From: Arthrobacter sp. Soil762
GTDB lineage: Bacteria; Actinomycetota; Actinomycetes; Actinomycetales; Micrococcaceae
DNA length: 64,000 nt
Assembly: GCF_001428335.1 (NCBI RefSeq)
Contig: NZ_LMSG01000001.1
Location: 630,822 to 694,821, forward strand
Direction of reading: 5' to 3'
Under the pieces are notes generated by a model. That model was given only the letters and a program-made list of their open reading frames with translations, was not told where the DNA came from and made no database searches. A program made the translations under genes and the position numbers. Shown in pieces: positions 1 to 7,678 of the stretch; positions within the stretch are counted from its first letter, which is position 1, and each line of letters begins with the position of its first letter.

Positions 1-1
1 G

Positions 2-349
2 GCAATCTGTGCCGAGAAGTGGCCCTCCGGGTCCCTGCACCTGGAACGGTTCACGGCAAAGAAGGTGGACACCGCGCACGATGTGGCGTTCGAAATCGAA
101 CTGGCAACGAGCGGCGTGCGGCTGACCGTCCCGGCGGATAAATCCGTCCTGAGTGTTCTCGAAGAAGCCGGCACACGCATCCTTTCCTCCTGCGGCGAAG
201 GGACCTGCGGTACCTGCGAAACCACGGTCATCGAGGGAACCATCGACCACCGCGACTCCGTCCTCACCCTCGAAGAAAAAGCCGAGAACAGCTGCATGAT
301 GGTCTGCGTCTCCCGCGCCACCTGCCCCGTGCTGGTGCTGGACCTCTAA
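2..349 (+). CDS. PDR/VanB-type oxidoreductase, C-terminal [2Fe-2S] domain (partial)
   Basis: The frame is open from the first bases of the window, so the gene begins upstream. What remains is the end of the NAD-binding domain and a complete plant-type ferredoxin domain. Its cluster ligands are visible as C-x4-C-x2-C (SSCGEGTCGTC) plus a distal Cys in NSCMMVC. Order and length fit reductase components of Rieske-type aromatic oxygenases (phthalate dioxygenase reductase/VanB family), which pass electrons from NAD(P)H through FMN to the oxygenase. A GTG at 65 could be taken as a start, but the upstream codons (ICAEKWPSGSLHLERF) are clearly family sequence. The partner oxygenase is not in the window, so the substrate is unknown. 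Confidence 0.85.
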   Translation, partial: AICAEKWPSGSLHLERFTAKKVDTAHDVAFEIELATSGVRLTVPADKSVLSVLEEAGTRILSSCGEGTCGTCETTVIEGTIDHRDSVLTLEEKAENSCMMVCVSRATCPVLVLDL

Positions 350-370
350 CCTTCCTGCCGCCCAGTTAAG

Positions 371-402
371 CGGACGACGGCGGGACCTCCCGCCGTCGTC
401 CG
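371..402. repeat. 15-bp perfect inverted repeat, copy 1 of the window-wide hairpin family
   Basis: Arms 371-385 (cggacgacggcggga) and 388-402 are exact reverse complements around a central CC. It lies just after the stop of the oxidoreductase gene and probably serves as a terminator. The right flank (TTCCGTTTGGTGCCT) is shared with the copies at 1567 and 55831. Confidence 0.9.
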
Positions 403-608
403 TTTCCGTTTGGTGCCTCACCAGGCAGCTGTGCTCTGCACGTCCGGTCCGGTCCAGTAACGCCACGGCTCCGAATCCTTTGTAGAGATCAACAGCGTTA
501 GGGAACACCAGAGGAAGGCGGGCATGAGCGTTCGGCAGGAACCCGCGACGTGGGCAGCCACGCTGCGGCGGCACATGGTTCCAACCGGGCTGGGCCCGTG
601 CACGGTGC

Positions 609-1430
609 GTGTCCAGCATGGCACCGGAGGCGTCCGGCACAGCGGAGGTCTATCTTCACGGCGCCGCGGGATCCTGGACCACTTTTGAGCCGCTGCTTTC
701 CGCAGCTTCGCCCCACGATCGTGTTCTGATTGATCTGCCGGGGTGGGGCGAATCCACCAAGCGTGCCAGGCTGGAACTCTTCGGCATCGAGGCGATGGCA
801 CGCGCCGTCACTGAGGTGCTGGCCTTGCTCGGCTACCCGCGGTGGAACCTCGTGGGCCACTCCATGGGAGGCTTCCTGGCGTTGCATATAGCCGCGGCAT
901 GGCCGGAGCGGACCGCGAGCGTCGCCGCCATTTCGGCCACGACATTCGGCGTGTCCGAGGCCGCCCGCGAGCCGCTGCGCAGCGTGTCCCGATTCCCGGC
1001 GTTTGTCGGCATGAGGCTGCTCATGCGCTCACTGGCGGCCCTGGGCCCGGCCGGGCCGGCGCTGGTCCGTGCAATCGGCGCCACACCCGTGATGGGACCG
1101 TTGACGGCACCGCTGTTCGCCGATCCCGCAGGCATATCCGCAGGGGTGATCCGCGGGCTCGGCCGTGACGCCCGGCCGGCCAGCTTCTCCGCGGCTGCCC
1201 GGGCAGTGGCGCACTACGACTTTGACCAGTGGCGCGGCATCCGCTGCCCCGTGCTGGCGACCCGCGGGGACACTGATGTGTTCACGTCTCCTTCCGACCT
1301 GGACCGGCTGGCCGCCACAATTCCGAACGTCCGGACTGTGACGATCCCGCTCTGCGGCCACTTCGCCAACGTCGAGCAGCCGGAACAGGTGCAGCAACTG
1401 CTCGGGGGCCTGTGGACCGACGCGCAGTAG
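609..1430 (+). CDS. alpha/beta hydrolase, N-terminus probably frameshifted
   Basis: Serine hydrolase of the alpha/beta fold. The nucleophile elbow is GHSMGG (Ser85), the acid is probably in GDTDVF (Asp221/223) and the base is His251 in CGHFANVE. An oxyanion-type HGAAGSW lies near residue 17. The substrate cannot be told. This frame opens at a GTG without a convincing ribosome site. A good one (GAGGAAGG, 511-518) precedes an ATG at 524 in another frame, whose product MSVRQEPATWAATLRRH reads like the missing N-terminus and runs out of family sequence near 620. The gene is therefore either frameshifted at about 615-640 or starts late. It stands alone between two hairpins. Confidence 0.75.
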   Translation: MSSMAPEASGTAEVYLHGAAGSWTTFEPLLSAASPHDRVLIDLPGWGESTKRARLELFGIEAMARAVTEVLALLGYPRWNLVGHSMGGFLALHIAAAWPERTASVAAISATTFGVSEAAREPLRSVSRFPAFVGMRLLMRSLAALGPAGPALVRAIGATPVMGPLTAPLFADPAGISAGVIRGLGRDARPASFSAAARAVAHYDFDQWRGIRCPVLATRGDTDVFTSPSDLDRLAATIPNVRTVTIPLCGHFANVEQPEQVQQLLGGLWTDAQ

Positions 1431-1566
1431 TCCGCCTTCCCGGTGATTGCCGGGAGTTCCCGTCGTATTCCCGGCAGAAATTTATGGCCAGGCTGTCGCG
1501 GTTTGACGACCGGGCCCCTGCCACTGCCCTGTGGCTGGCGCTTCTCATTATTGGAGCCCACGCCAA

Positions 1567-1598
1567 CGGACGACGGCGGGACGTCCCGCCGTCGTCCG
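1567..1598. repeat. inverted repeat, copy 2, with phosphatase-end flank
   Basis: Same 15-bp arms as copy 1, here around a central CG. The flank 1599-1626 matches the DNA next to the copy at 55831, including 20 identical bases that there encode the last residues and stop of a secreted phosphatase. A piece of that gene end therefore travelled or remained with the hairpin here. Confidence 0.85.
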
Positions 1599-1681
1599 CT
1601 TCCGTCTGGTGCCTACTGGCTGAAGGGCGCCGTTACGGCGGGTGAACCGGGTCGGTCCAATGCCCCTCACGGAACCACCTC

Positions 1682-1720
1682 ACGACGGAACCCCCCGGGA
1701 GATCCCGGGGGTTCCGTCGT
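1682..1720. terminator. long GC-rich hairpin after the MFS gene
   Basis: Arms 1682-1700 and 1703-1720 pair over 18 bp with one bulged C. It sits about 20 bases beyond the stop of the minus-strand MFS gene and is a plausible terminator for that operon. Its sequence differs from the cggacgacggcggga family. Confidence 0.65.
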
Positions 1721-1740
1721 CGTCCGCGTCGGGTAAAAGA

Positions 1741-3039
1741 TCAGACCTCGGCCATTGCCCGTCGGGCCCGGGCGGCCCGCACGAGCCCGCTGGACACGAC
1801 CGCTCCCACGAGCGCGAGCGCCGCGAGCACGATGAACACGATGTGGTAGCCGCCGGCTCCCGGATTCGCATCGAGGATTGCCCCGTAGACGATGAACGCG
1901 AACATCCCGGGTGCATAGCCGACCAGGCAGGCGATTCCGAAGGCGGTGCCGCTGGTCTCCTCAGGGATCCCCACCTCGTCCATCGGCGCCCAGAACACAC
2001 CCCGCATGGTGAAGACGATCAGCGAGAACAGCAGGGTCACGATCATGGCCGGGATCTGGCTGCTCGGATCGGCCGGGAGGAGCAGCAGGACCGCCACCAC
2101 CGGGATCAGACACAGGAACGCCAGCCGGATGTACCTGCTCGCACCCTTGAACACCTTGTCCGCGAGAACTCCCCCGAGCGGGCCGCCGAGGATCTTCAGG
2201 CCGTACTGGTTGATGATGCCGTAGGCGCCCACCAGTGCGACGGGCAGCCCGTAGATGTAGGTCAGATAGGGGATGAAGTAGGTGAGGCCGCAGTACACGA
2301 CGTACACCATGAACACGGTGAAGCTCACCCACCACAGCTGGGGCAGCTTCGCCGCGCGCCAGATCTCGCCGAGGCCGGCCTTCTGCTTCTTCTGGGCGGG
2401 AACCGCGCCCGCCTGCTCGCTGGTCTGCGTGCGGAGCAGCAGGAACAGCAGCACGCCGACGACGACGTCGATGATGGCGTAGAAGGCGATGGCCGCGCGG
2501 AATCCGCCGGTCCCCGAACCGAGCAGGACGAAGATTCCCAGTGCGGAGAACGCCACTGCGGTGTCGACGACGCCGCGACCGCCCTCGAGCAGGCCGAAGA
2601 GCCGCCCTTGTTCCTTCGAACCGCCAAGCTGCCGGATGCTCTTGAGCAACGCGGGCCAGACCAGGCAGTCCGAGCACACGGCGAGCAGCGCGAACACCAG
2701 GAGGAGCGTGCCGAAGCCCGGGAAAGTGCTGAGGAACAGGCCCAGCGCTCCGGTGCCGACCAGGCCAAGCGGGATGAGGATCCGGGTGGAGAAGCGATCG
2801 GCGAGGTAGCCGCCGACGATAAAGAGCGCCGTCGCGACGATCGAGTTGACGCTCAGCAGCGTACCGATCTCGGTGTGGCTGAGGCCCATGGCCTCCTGCA
2901 TGGGGACGTAGAACGCGTCCTTGAGGTTGGTGAGCTTATAAATCGTGCCGCCGGCCATAACGAGAAGAGCGAAGCGGATCCATTTGCTCCAGTCGACTGG
3001 TTTCGTGGCCTTCTCGGAGGTTTTAGACATCGTGGTCAT
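1741..3039 (-). CDS. MFS transporter
   Basis: Integral membrane protein of 432 aa with about twelve hydrophobic segments and an MFS-like loop (GGYLADRFSTRIL) after the second. The layout resembles the NarK/organophosphate or sugar-type MFS groups, but the substrate cannot be read from sequence. The start overlaps the stop of the upstream isomerase-like gene by 4 bp, so the two are probably translationally coupled. Context (sugar-phosphate isomerase-like enzyme, MocR regulator) suggests uptake of a sugar, cyclitol or related compound used by the neighbouring enzyme. It is the last gene of its operon, before the hairpin at 1682-1720. Confidence 0.85.
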   Translation of the reverse strand: MTTMSKTSEKATKPVDWSKWIRFALLVMAGGTIYKLTNLKDAFYVPMQEAMGLSHTEIGTLLSVNSIVATALFIVGGYLADRFSTRILIPLGLVGTGALGLFLSTFPGFGTLLLVFALLAVCSDCLVWPALLKSIRQLGGSKEQGRLFGLLEGGRGVVDTAVAFSALGIFVLLGSGTGGFRAAIAFYAIIDVVVGVLLFLLLRTQTSEQAGAVPAQKKQKAGLGEIWRAAKLPQLWWVSFTVFMVYVVYCGLTYFIPYLTYIYGLPVALVGAYGIINQYGLKILGGPLGGVLADKVFKGASRYIRLAFLCLIPVVAVLLLLPADPSSQIPAMIVTLLFSLIVFTMRGVFWAPMDEVGIPEETSGTAFGIACLVGYAPGMFAFIVYGAILDANPGAGGYHIVFIVLAALALVGAVVSSGLVRAARARRAMAEV

Positions 3040-4121
3040 CGTGCACCTGCCATGGAGTTCGTTGTGTCGAGCTGCGCGACGGCGATGTCGCGCAGCGAGG
3101 TGAGCAGATCCTTCACGTAGGCCACCTGGTGGTCGGCCCAGCCTGGTTCTGCAGCGAGCAGATCATCCCGGGTCCATCCGGCCGGGATGCCGGTGGTGCT
3201 CAGGTCGCGGTACGGGATGAACGGGTCCTCGCCCTCGCCGGCGTGGCGGAAGGCGGGCGCGTAGTAGAGGTTTTCCTGTTCGAGGGCCAGGGCGATGACC
3301 TGGGGCTTGTCCGCACCGAGCATCAGGAGTTCGAAGAGCATCCGGGCACCGGGCAGGTCGTCCTCGGGGCTTCCCTGCAGCACACCGCGGTGACCGTAGC
3401 CGTCCCCCTCGGGGAGAACATGCACCCCTTTCAGGTGCGCCTGCAGGATGTGCGGGGCGAGCGCGGACAGGGCATCCATCGGGCGCTCGCATGCATTAAT
3501 CATGTTCCCGAAATCGAACATGGCGTGCAGGCGCGGATGGGAGACCCGGCGCAGCAACTCGGCGATCTCGGTGGAGCGCAGTTCCTCGTGCTGCTCAAAG
3601 GAGAAGTGCAGATCGTGTTCGTCTGCGAGCGCGGCGAGCCGGCGCAGGTCCTGCTCGATCAGTGTCATCACGCCGGAGAGGGTGCCTTCGAAACGCGAGT
3701 AAACGCGGATGTTCTGGACACCGAGAATCCCGGCGATCCGGACCACTTCGTCCACGTCCGCGCGCAGGGTGGTGCTGATTTCGAGGTGGATGCTCAGACC
3801 CAGGCGGCGGGCGCGGCCGGCGAACTCGCCCAGCCTGTCGTCGCTCATCCGGCCCAGGCTCCGCTCCTCACCGTCGAGGAGGTGGATGCATGCGCCGGCC
3901 AGGCCGTGCCGGTGCGCGAAGTCGAGCACATCATCGGGCCCGTACCCGCCGTAGGTCAGGTTGCCGAGGAGGGCGTAGGCGTGGGCGAACAGGGGGGCAC
4001 GGTCGATCCGGTCGATCAGGGTCCGGGCCAGCCCGTCGGTCAGGCGGGGCAGGGACTCCATTTCCTCGTCGTTGAGGCGGGGTCTCAGGAGCGCCTGGAA
4101 TCGGGCGTTGGCTGGGGGCAT
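3036..4121 (-). CDS. sugar phosphate isomerase/epimerase-like TIM-barrel protein
   Basis: Member of the xylose-isomerase-like TIM barrel superfamily, usually metal-dependent isomerases, epimerases or dehydratases of sugars and cyclitols. Likely metal or substrate residues sit in SIHLEISTT, HFSFEQHEEL, DFGNMINACE and QAHLKGVHV. I place the start at the ATG at 4121 because GAGGAG (4128-4133) lies 6 bases upstream. A longer frame opens at a GTG at 4166, but the purine run there abuts the start codon. From 4121 the product is 361 aa. The stop overlaps the MFS start, and the MocR gene lies upstream on the same strand, so the three form one unit. Exact reaction unknown. Confidence 0.8.
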   Translation of the reverse strand: MPPANARFQALLRPRLNDEEMESLPRLTDGLARTLIDRIDRAPLFAHAYALLGNLTYGGYGPDDVLDFAHRHGLAGACIHLLDGEERSLGRMSDDRLGEFAGRARRLGLSIHLEISTTLRADVDEVVRIAGILGVQNIRVYSRFEGTLSGVMTLIEQDLRRLAALADEHDLHFSFEQHEELRSTEIAELLRRVSHPRLHAMFDFGNMINACERPMDALSALAPHILQAHLKGVHVLPEGDGYGHRGVLQGSPEDDLPGARMLFELLMLGADKPQVIALALEQENLYYAPAFRHAGEGEDPFIPYRDLSTTGIPAGWTRDDLLAAEPGWADHQVAYVKDLLTSLRDIAVAQLDTTNSMAGAR

Positions 4122-4184
4122 CGTGGGCTCCTCGGGAGGCATATCTGGGGTGGTGGCGAATGTCACTCCTCATTTGTACGCCGT

Positions 4185-4210
4185 TAATGGATTTCGAAAA
4201 AGATCCATTA
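4185..4210. promoter_or_regulatory. inverted repeat, candidate MocR operator
   Basis: TAATGGAT (4185-4192) and ATCCATTA (4203-4210) form a perfect 8-bp inverted repeat with a 10-base spacer, in the 66-bp gap between the MocR gene and the isomerase-like gene. A further partial half-site (GTCCATT) follows near 4228. Position and symmetry suit an operator for the adjacent regulator, though MocR proteins often use direct repeats as well. Confidence 0.5.
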
Positions 4211-4232
4211 TGCACTCAGCTGTTAAGTCCAT

Positions 4233-5726
4233 TCAGGAACCTGAGGGGGTCCGCTCCCATCGGTCCCATGCGGCGGCCATCCTGCCGACGGCCTGCGGCA
4301 TGTGCTCCGCCGCGGTGCCGGCGAAGCCGATCAGCAGCGCCGGGGGAAGCTGTCGGGTGAGCCGGTACTCGCCGAGGGGGTAGGTGTACACCCCGCCCGC
4401 GGCCAGTCCCCGCGCTACCTGGATATCGTCCACCGGTTCACGGAGCCAGCCCATGACGTGCAGGCCCGCGTCCACCGGGCCGGCTTGGATCCTGTGGCCC
4501 AACTGCTGATCGATCGCGTCGAGCAGGGCGTCCTGGCGTGCCGCATAGAGGCGACGGGTCCGGCGCAGATGGGAGTGCAGGTGTCCTTCCGACAGGAAGT
4601 CCGCGAGTGCCATCTGGAGCACCATCGCGGGCGGGCGTCCGATGACCGATGATGCGGATGCGAACGGCTCCACCAGGTCCTCCGGCAGCACGCAGTATCC
4701 GAGGCGGATCGATGGTGCGAGCACCTTGCTGAAGGAGCCCACGGTGATCACTTGCCGGCTCAGATCGAGCCCGAATAGCGTGGGAAGGAGTTTCCCGCGG
4801 TAGCGCAGCTCGCTGTCGCAGTCGTCCTCGACAATCCAGCTCCCGTTTCGCTGCGCCCAGGCGATCCACTCCGCCCTCCGTGCCGGGCTCATCGCGATAC
4901 CGAGCGGATGCTGCCGCGCGGGAGTCAGGCAGGCCAGGCGGGCCGGGGGCGCGCCGTCGTGCTCTTCCGGGAGGACCGCTCCCTCGTTGTCGACGGGGAC
5001 GCCCCGGACAGGACAGCCCTGGGACTGGAAGGCGAGCCGTCCGGAGATGTGCCCCGGGTCCTCGACGACGACGGGGTCGCCGGCGTCGAGCAGGAGAACC
5101 GCCAGCACGTTGAACGCCTGCTGCGCGCCGGAGGTGACGACGATCTGGCCCGCCGTGCACCCCAGGCCCCTGACGTCGTTGACGTAGTCCGCGATCGCTT
5201 CCCGCAGTGGGCGATGGCCGTGCGGATCGCTGTAGCCGATCGCCAGCGGATCGGTGCGCCCGGCGTGGCGTCCCAGCAGGCGTTTCCACGTCGCCGCGGG
5301 GAAAGCCGAGGACGCCACCTGGCTGGCGACGAACGATTCCGTCTCGGCCGCCCACGCATGCGGCGCCTCGCTGAACAGGTCGGTGCCCCGCGACGAAGTG
5401 GCGGCGCCGCGTTCGGACAGCGGTGGCCGGGACGTCGGCCGCTGTGGGGCGGCATCGCTCCACAGGGTGTCGACGTACGTGCCGTCTCCCGCGCGTGAGC
5501 GCAGGAACCCCTCGGCGGTGAGTTGCTCGAACGCGGATACAACGGTGATCCGCGAGACTCCCAGCTCGGTGACCAGTGTGCGGGTCGAGGGCAAACGGGT
5601 TCCGGTCGGCAGCGAACCCATCAGGATCTGGGTGCGCAGTTGCGCGTACAGCTGCTGGTGCAGGGGCTGCGGCGCGGCGCGGTCGAGCTCAAGTCCGGCC
5701 AACAGACGCCCACCAACACTTTTCAT
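4233..5726 (-). CDS. MocR-type regulator (GntR DNA-binding domain plus aminotransferase-like domain)
   Basis: Two-domain transcription factor of 497 aa. Residues 15-85 form a GntR winged helix (LPSTRTLVTELGVSRITV). Residues 110-490 form a fold-type I aminotransferase domain. The PLP-binding lysine is K334 in VGSFSKVLAP, and the PLP-contacting aspartate lies in EDDCDSELRY near 302. MocR proteins sense PLP or a PLP adduct with an amine or amino acid and control adjacent genes. This one is upstream of and in line with the isomerase-like and MFS genes and probably controls them, perhaps through the inverted repeat at 4185-4210. The inducer is unknown. Confidence 0.9.
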   Translation of the reverse strand: MKSVGGRLLAGLELDRAAPQPLHQQLYAQLRTQILMGSLPTGTRLPSTRTLVTELGVSRITVVSAFEQLTAEGFLRSRAGDGTYVDTLWSDAAPQRPTSRPPLSERGAATSSRGTDLFSEAPHAWAAETESFVASQVASSAFPAATWKRLLGRHAGRTDPLAIGYSDPHGHRPLREAIADYVNDVRGLGCTAGQIVVTSGAQQAFNVLAVLLLDAGDPVVVEDPGHISGRLAFQSQGCPVRGVPVDNEGAVLPEEHDGAPPARLACLTPARQHPLGIAMSPARRAEWIAWAQRNGSWIVEDDCDSELRYRGKLLPTLFGLDLSRQVITVGSFSKVLAPSIRLGYCVLPEDLVEPFASASSVIGRPPAMVLQMALADFLSEGHLHSHLRRTRRLYAARQDALLDAIDQQLGHRIQAGPVDAGLHVMGWLREPVDDIQVARGLAAGGVYTYPLGEYRLTRQLPPALLIGFAGTAAEHMPQAVGRMAAAWDRWERTPSGS

Positions 5727-5852
5727 CCCGCGGACCGCGGAACTGATTTCACCATGGCCCCATTTTACGGGCCTAGTTTCAGCGACACGGCTGGGTTAAA
5801 TACGTCCGGTACAGCGCCATGTCCATCACGTGTGCCGGCGCGGTTTCAGGCG

Positions 5853-6644
5853 CTACAAGTTTGCGGCTTCCTGCTCCGCCAGCCTGATCATACGAAGTTC
5901 GTCCTCCACCGCGCGGGACGGCCAATAGTCCTTCGACAGCTCAGTTGCCCGGGTCAGATCTGCCGCCGGGAAGAGCTTGCCGAGCATTCCGGACGCCTGA
6001 AGGAGGGCGATCAGCACGATGGTCCTGGCATCGGGCCCCTTGGAAACGGGCTTCGCAGCAGGCGCCACGGCGTCCGGCGTGGAACCGGGCGCCCCGGCGT
6101 CCCTGGTCGCGGAATCGGCATCAGTCGTCCCCGCATCGGCCGCCACGGAATCAGGCGCCGTGGTGGCGGGCGGCTCAAGATCGGACGGCGCACCGCTGAG
6201 TGCGGCCTGGATCTTTTCCAGGAGCGCCGACTCCGGAGCGTGGTCCTTCTCCGGGTACCGCACGGCCCGGAACCGGCCCAGGTGCTTTTCGCCGACATGT
6301 TCCACGATGCCCAGTGACGCCATGCCCTCGTAGACACGCTGCACTACGGCGCGGCCCTCCAGCATGCCTACCCACCCTTTGGGGGTGTGGGGCCGGGATT
6401 TGCCACGGATGACTTCCAGCTCGCGCTGGAAGTCCGTTGCCGGGGCGTCGCCGGTGGCCCTGATGCGCTTCCCCTGCAGCTCGATCGCACCGATCAGGTC
6501 CAGCTCGGCCAATATTGCCCCTGCCACGGTGGTCCTGAGTGCGAACACCGGCACTTCAGGTTTGCCGTTCATGTCGTTCGTTGCCAGAAGGAGGAAGGCC
6601 TGGGGAAGGTTCAGCTCCGCCGCCTTCGGTGTTTCAGCGTCCAT
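5853..6644 (-). CDS. GPP34 family (GOLPH3-like) protein
   Basis: The first 130 residues carry the GPP34 pattern (LNLPQAFLLLATND), the bacterial relative of eukaryotic GOLPH3, a phosphoinositide-binding trafficking protein. A low-complexity Ala/Thr/Pro/Asp linker follows (about 145-190), then a C-terminal helical piece (RTIVLIALLQASGMLGKLFP) that continues the family fold. In actinobacteria these proteins are common and largely uncharacterised, possibly lipid-binding. I prefer the ATG at 6644 (MDAETPKAAELN); a GTG at 6677 would add 11 residues. Neither has a clear ribosome site. It lies beyond the end of the ter operon, separated by an SDR remnant, so operon membership is doubtful. Confidence 0.8.
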   Translation of the reverse strand: MDAETPKAAELNLPQAFLLLATNDMNGKPEVPVFALRTTVAGAILAELDLIGAIELQGKRIRATGDAPATDFQRELEVIRGKSRPHTPKGWVGMLEGRAVVQRVYEGMASLGIVEHVGEKHLGRFRAVRYPEKDHAPESALLEKIQAALSGAPSDLEPPATTAPDSVAADAGTTDADSATRDAGAPGSTPDAVAPAAKPVSKGPDARTIVLIALLQASGMLGKLFPAADLTRATELSKDYWPSRAVEDELRMIRLAEQEAANL

Positions 6645-6699
6645 ACGAACATGGTGGCCCTGTTGGGCGCCCACCACAATGAGGATTTACAAATGCGAG

Positions 6700-6726
6700 C
6701 GGACGACGGCGGGACCTCCCGCCGTC
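6700..6726. repeat. inverted repeat, copy 3, right arm cut by SDR remnant
   Basis: The left arm (6700-6714) is intact. The right arm follows the consensus only to GCCGTC (6726) and then runs straight into sequence matching the 3' end of an SDR gene. The two elements share GCCGTCGGACGC-like DNA, which may have been the recombination point. Confidence 0.8.
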
Positions 6727-6800
6727 GGACGCAAGGATGGCCCCGTTGATGTTGGTGATGGTGGGGCCGGGGTCCACTGCATTGAAGCGCAGGCCCTTGG
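6717..6800 (-). pseudogene. short-chain dehydrogenase C-terminal remnant
   Basis: On the minus strand this encodes TITNINGAILASDGG, the conserved C-terminal stretch of SDR oxidoreductases (usually VNGAxLAxDGG). No Rossmann motif or catalytic Tyr/Lys is present, so only the gene end survives. Related remnants lie at 50948 and 60546. It is fused to the truncated hairpin copy 3. The upstream limit is uncertain. Confidence 0.6.
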
Positions 6801-6868
6801 GCCCGTACATCACGGCCGAGTTCCTGGTCAGGCCAAGGCCGGGCAGGCGGCCGCCTGTAGACGTGTGC

Positions 6869-7678
6869 TCAGCGCTGGACCAGCGCATGTATGCGTCGGG
6901 AGATTTCTTCACCCGCCAGGATGCCGCGGGCATCGGTGACGCGCAGGTGATCCCTGCGGAAGTCGACGTCGGCGAGTTCTCCGTGGGAGGGACGGAAGGC
7001 GACGTCAGCTTCGGCCAGCATCGGCCCGTCCAGCAGCGAATCCCCGGCGGCGATCACCCGGGAGGCCCCAGTCCGCCGGGCGACTTCTGCGACGGCGCTG
7101 TTCTTCGTCACCGCGTGCGGCACACAGTAGAGCTTGCGGCCCTGAACGGACACCGTCCAGCCGAGCGAGGCACACCATGCGTCCAGCTCCCGCACGAATT
7201 CCGCGGGCATGAGCTCCCGGTCCACGATGGCGTAGAGGAAGAGCTCTTCGGCCTGGCGCAGCCGGAGAATCCAGGACCGGTAGGCCTCCCGGGACAAAAA
7301 CTCCTCGATGACGGCCAGCGGCGCGGAGCCTTCCGAGACCCGTTGCCCGACTGTGGTCTGCCACTCGATGTCCGGCTCGCCGTTCTTGAGCAGGACACCG
7401 CCGTTGGTGGTGACCGCGTATTCAGGCACGGCACCGGGCAGCCGGACCCGCCGGTACTGGGCCTCGGTCCGGGTGGTCACCGGGACGAAGATGGTTGTCC
7501 GGGTCAGTTCGAGCAGCAGCCGCTCGGCGGTGCGGGTCATAAACGAGATCGGCACCCCCTCGTGGAGCTCCGCAACCACCATGTCCGGTGCCAGGTGGTC
7601 GGGGACGTCCAGAAAGAAGGCCTTCGCGGAGTAGATGAGGGTCCGGTCAAGGTCCGAGGCCACCAGGACGGAATTCAC
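6869..7678 (-). CDS. HAD-superfamily phosphatase of the ter biosynthetic module
   Basis: The HAD motif I is DLDRTLIYS (nucleophile Asp9, acid Asp11). The basic residue is probably in the VTKNSAV segment, and motif IV is GDSLLDGPML. A sizeable cap domain occupies about residues 85-190, as in Cof-type HADs. HAD phosphatases of this type are part of the conserved ter-linked set thought to make a nucleoside-like metabolite (comparative genomics of ter clusters). The GTG start overlaps the stop of the 849-aa fusion gene by 4 bp, so it is last in the operon and translationally coupled. Size (269 aa) is normal. Confidence 0.85.
   Translation of the reverse strand: MNSVLVASDLDRTLIYSAKAFFLDVPDHLAPDMVVAELHEGVPISFMTRTAERLLLELTRTTIFVPVTTRTEAQYRRVRLPGAVPEYAVTTNGGVLLKNGEPDIEWQTTVGQRVSEGSAPLAVIEEFLSREAYRSWILRLRQAEELFLYAIVDRELMPAEFVRELDAWCASLGWTVSVQGRKLYCVPHAVTKNSAVAEVARRTGASRVIAAGDSLLDGPMLAEADVAFRPSHGELADVDFRRDHLRVTDARGILAGEEISRRIHALVQR

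Larger units (their letters stand above)
1431..1740. other. intergenic stretch with two hairpins and a gene-end remnant
   Basis: No complete gene is seen in these 310 bases. They hold an inverted repeat of the window-wide family (1567-1598), a short match to the end of the phosphatase gene at 55878, and a second hairpin next to the MFS stop. Confidence 0.6.

Noticed and set aside
1642..3120. Long plus-strand open frame (492 codons)
   Set aside because: It lies antisense to the MFS gene, is full of His/Asp/Arg/Gln typical of the reverse of GC-rich membrane-protein codons, and shows no family motif.
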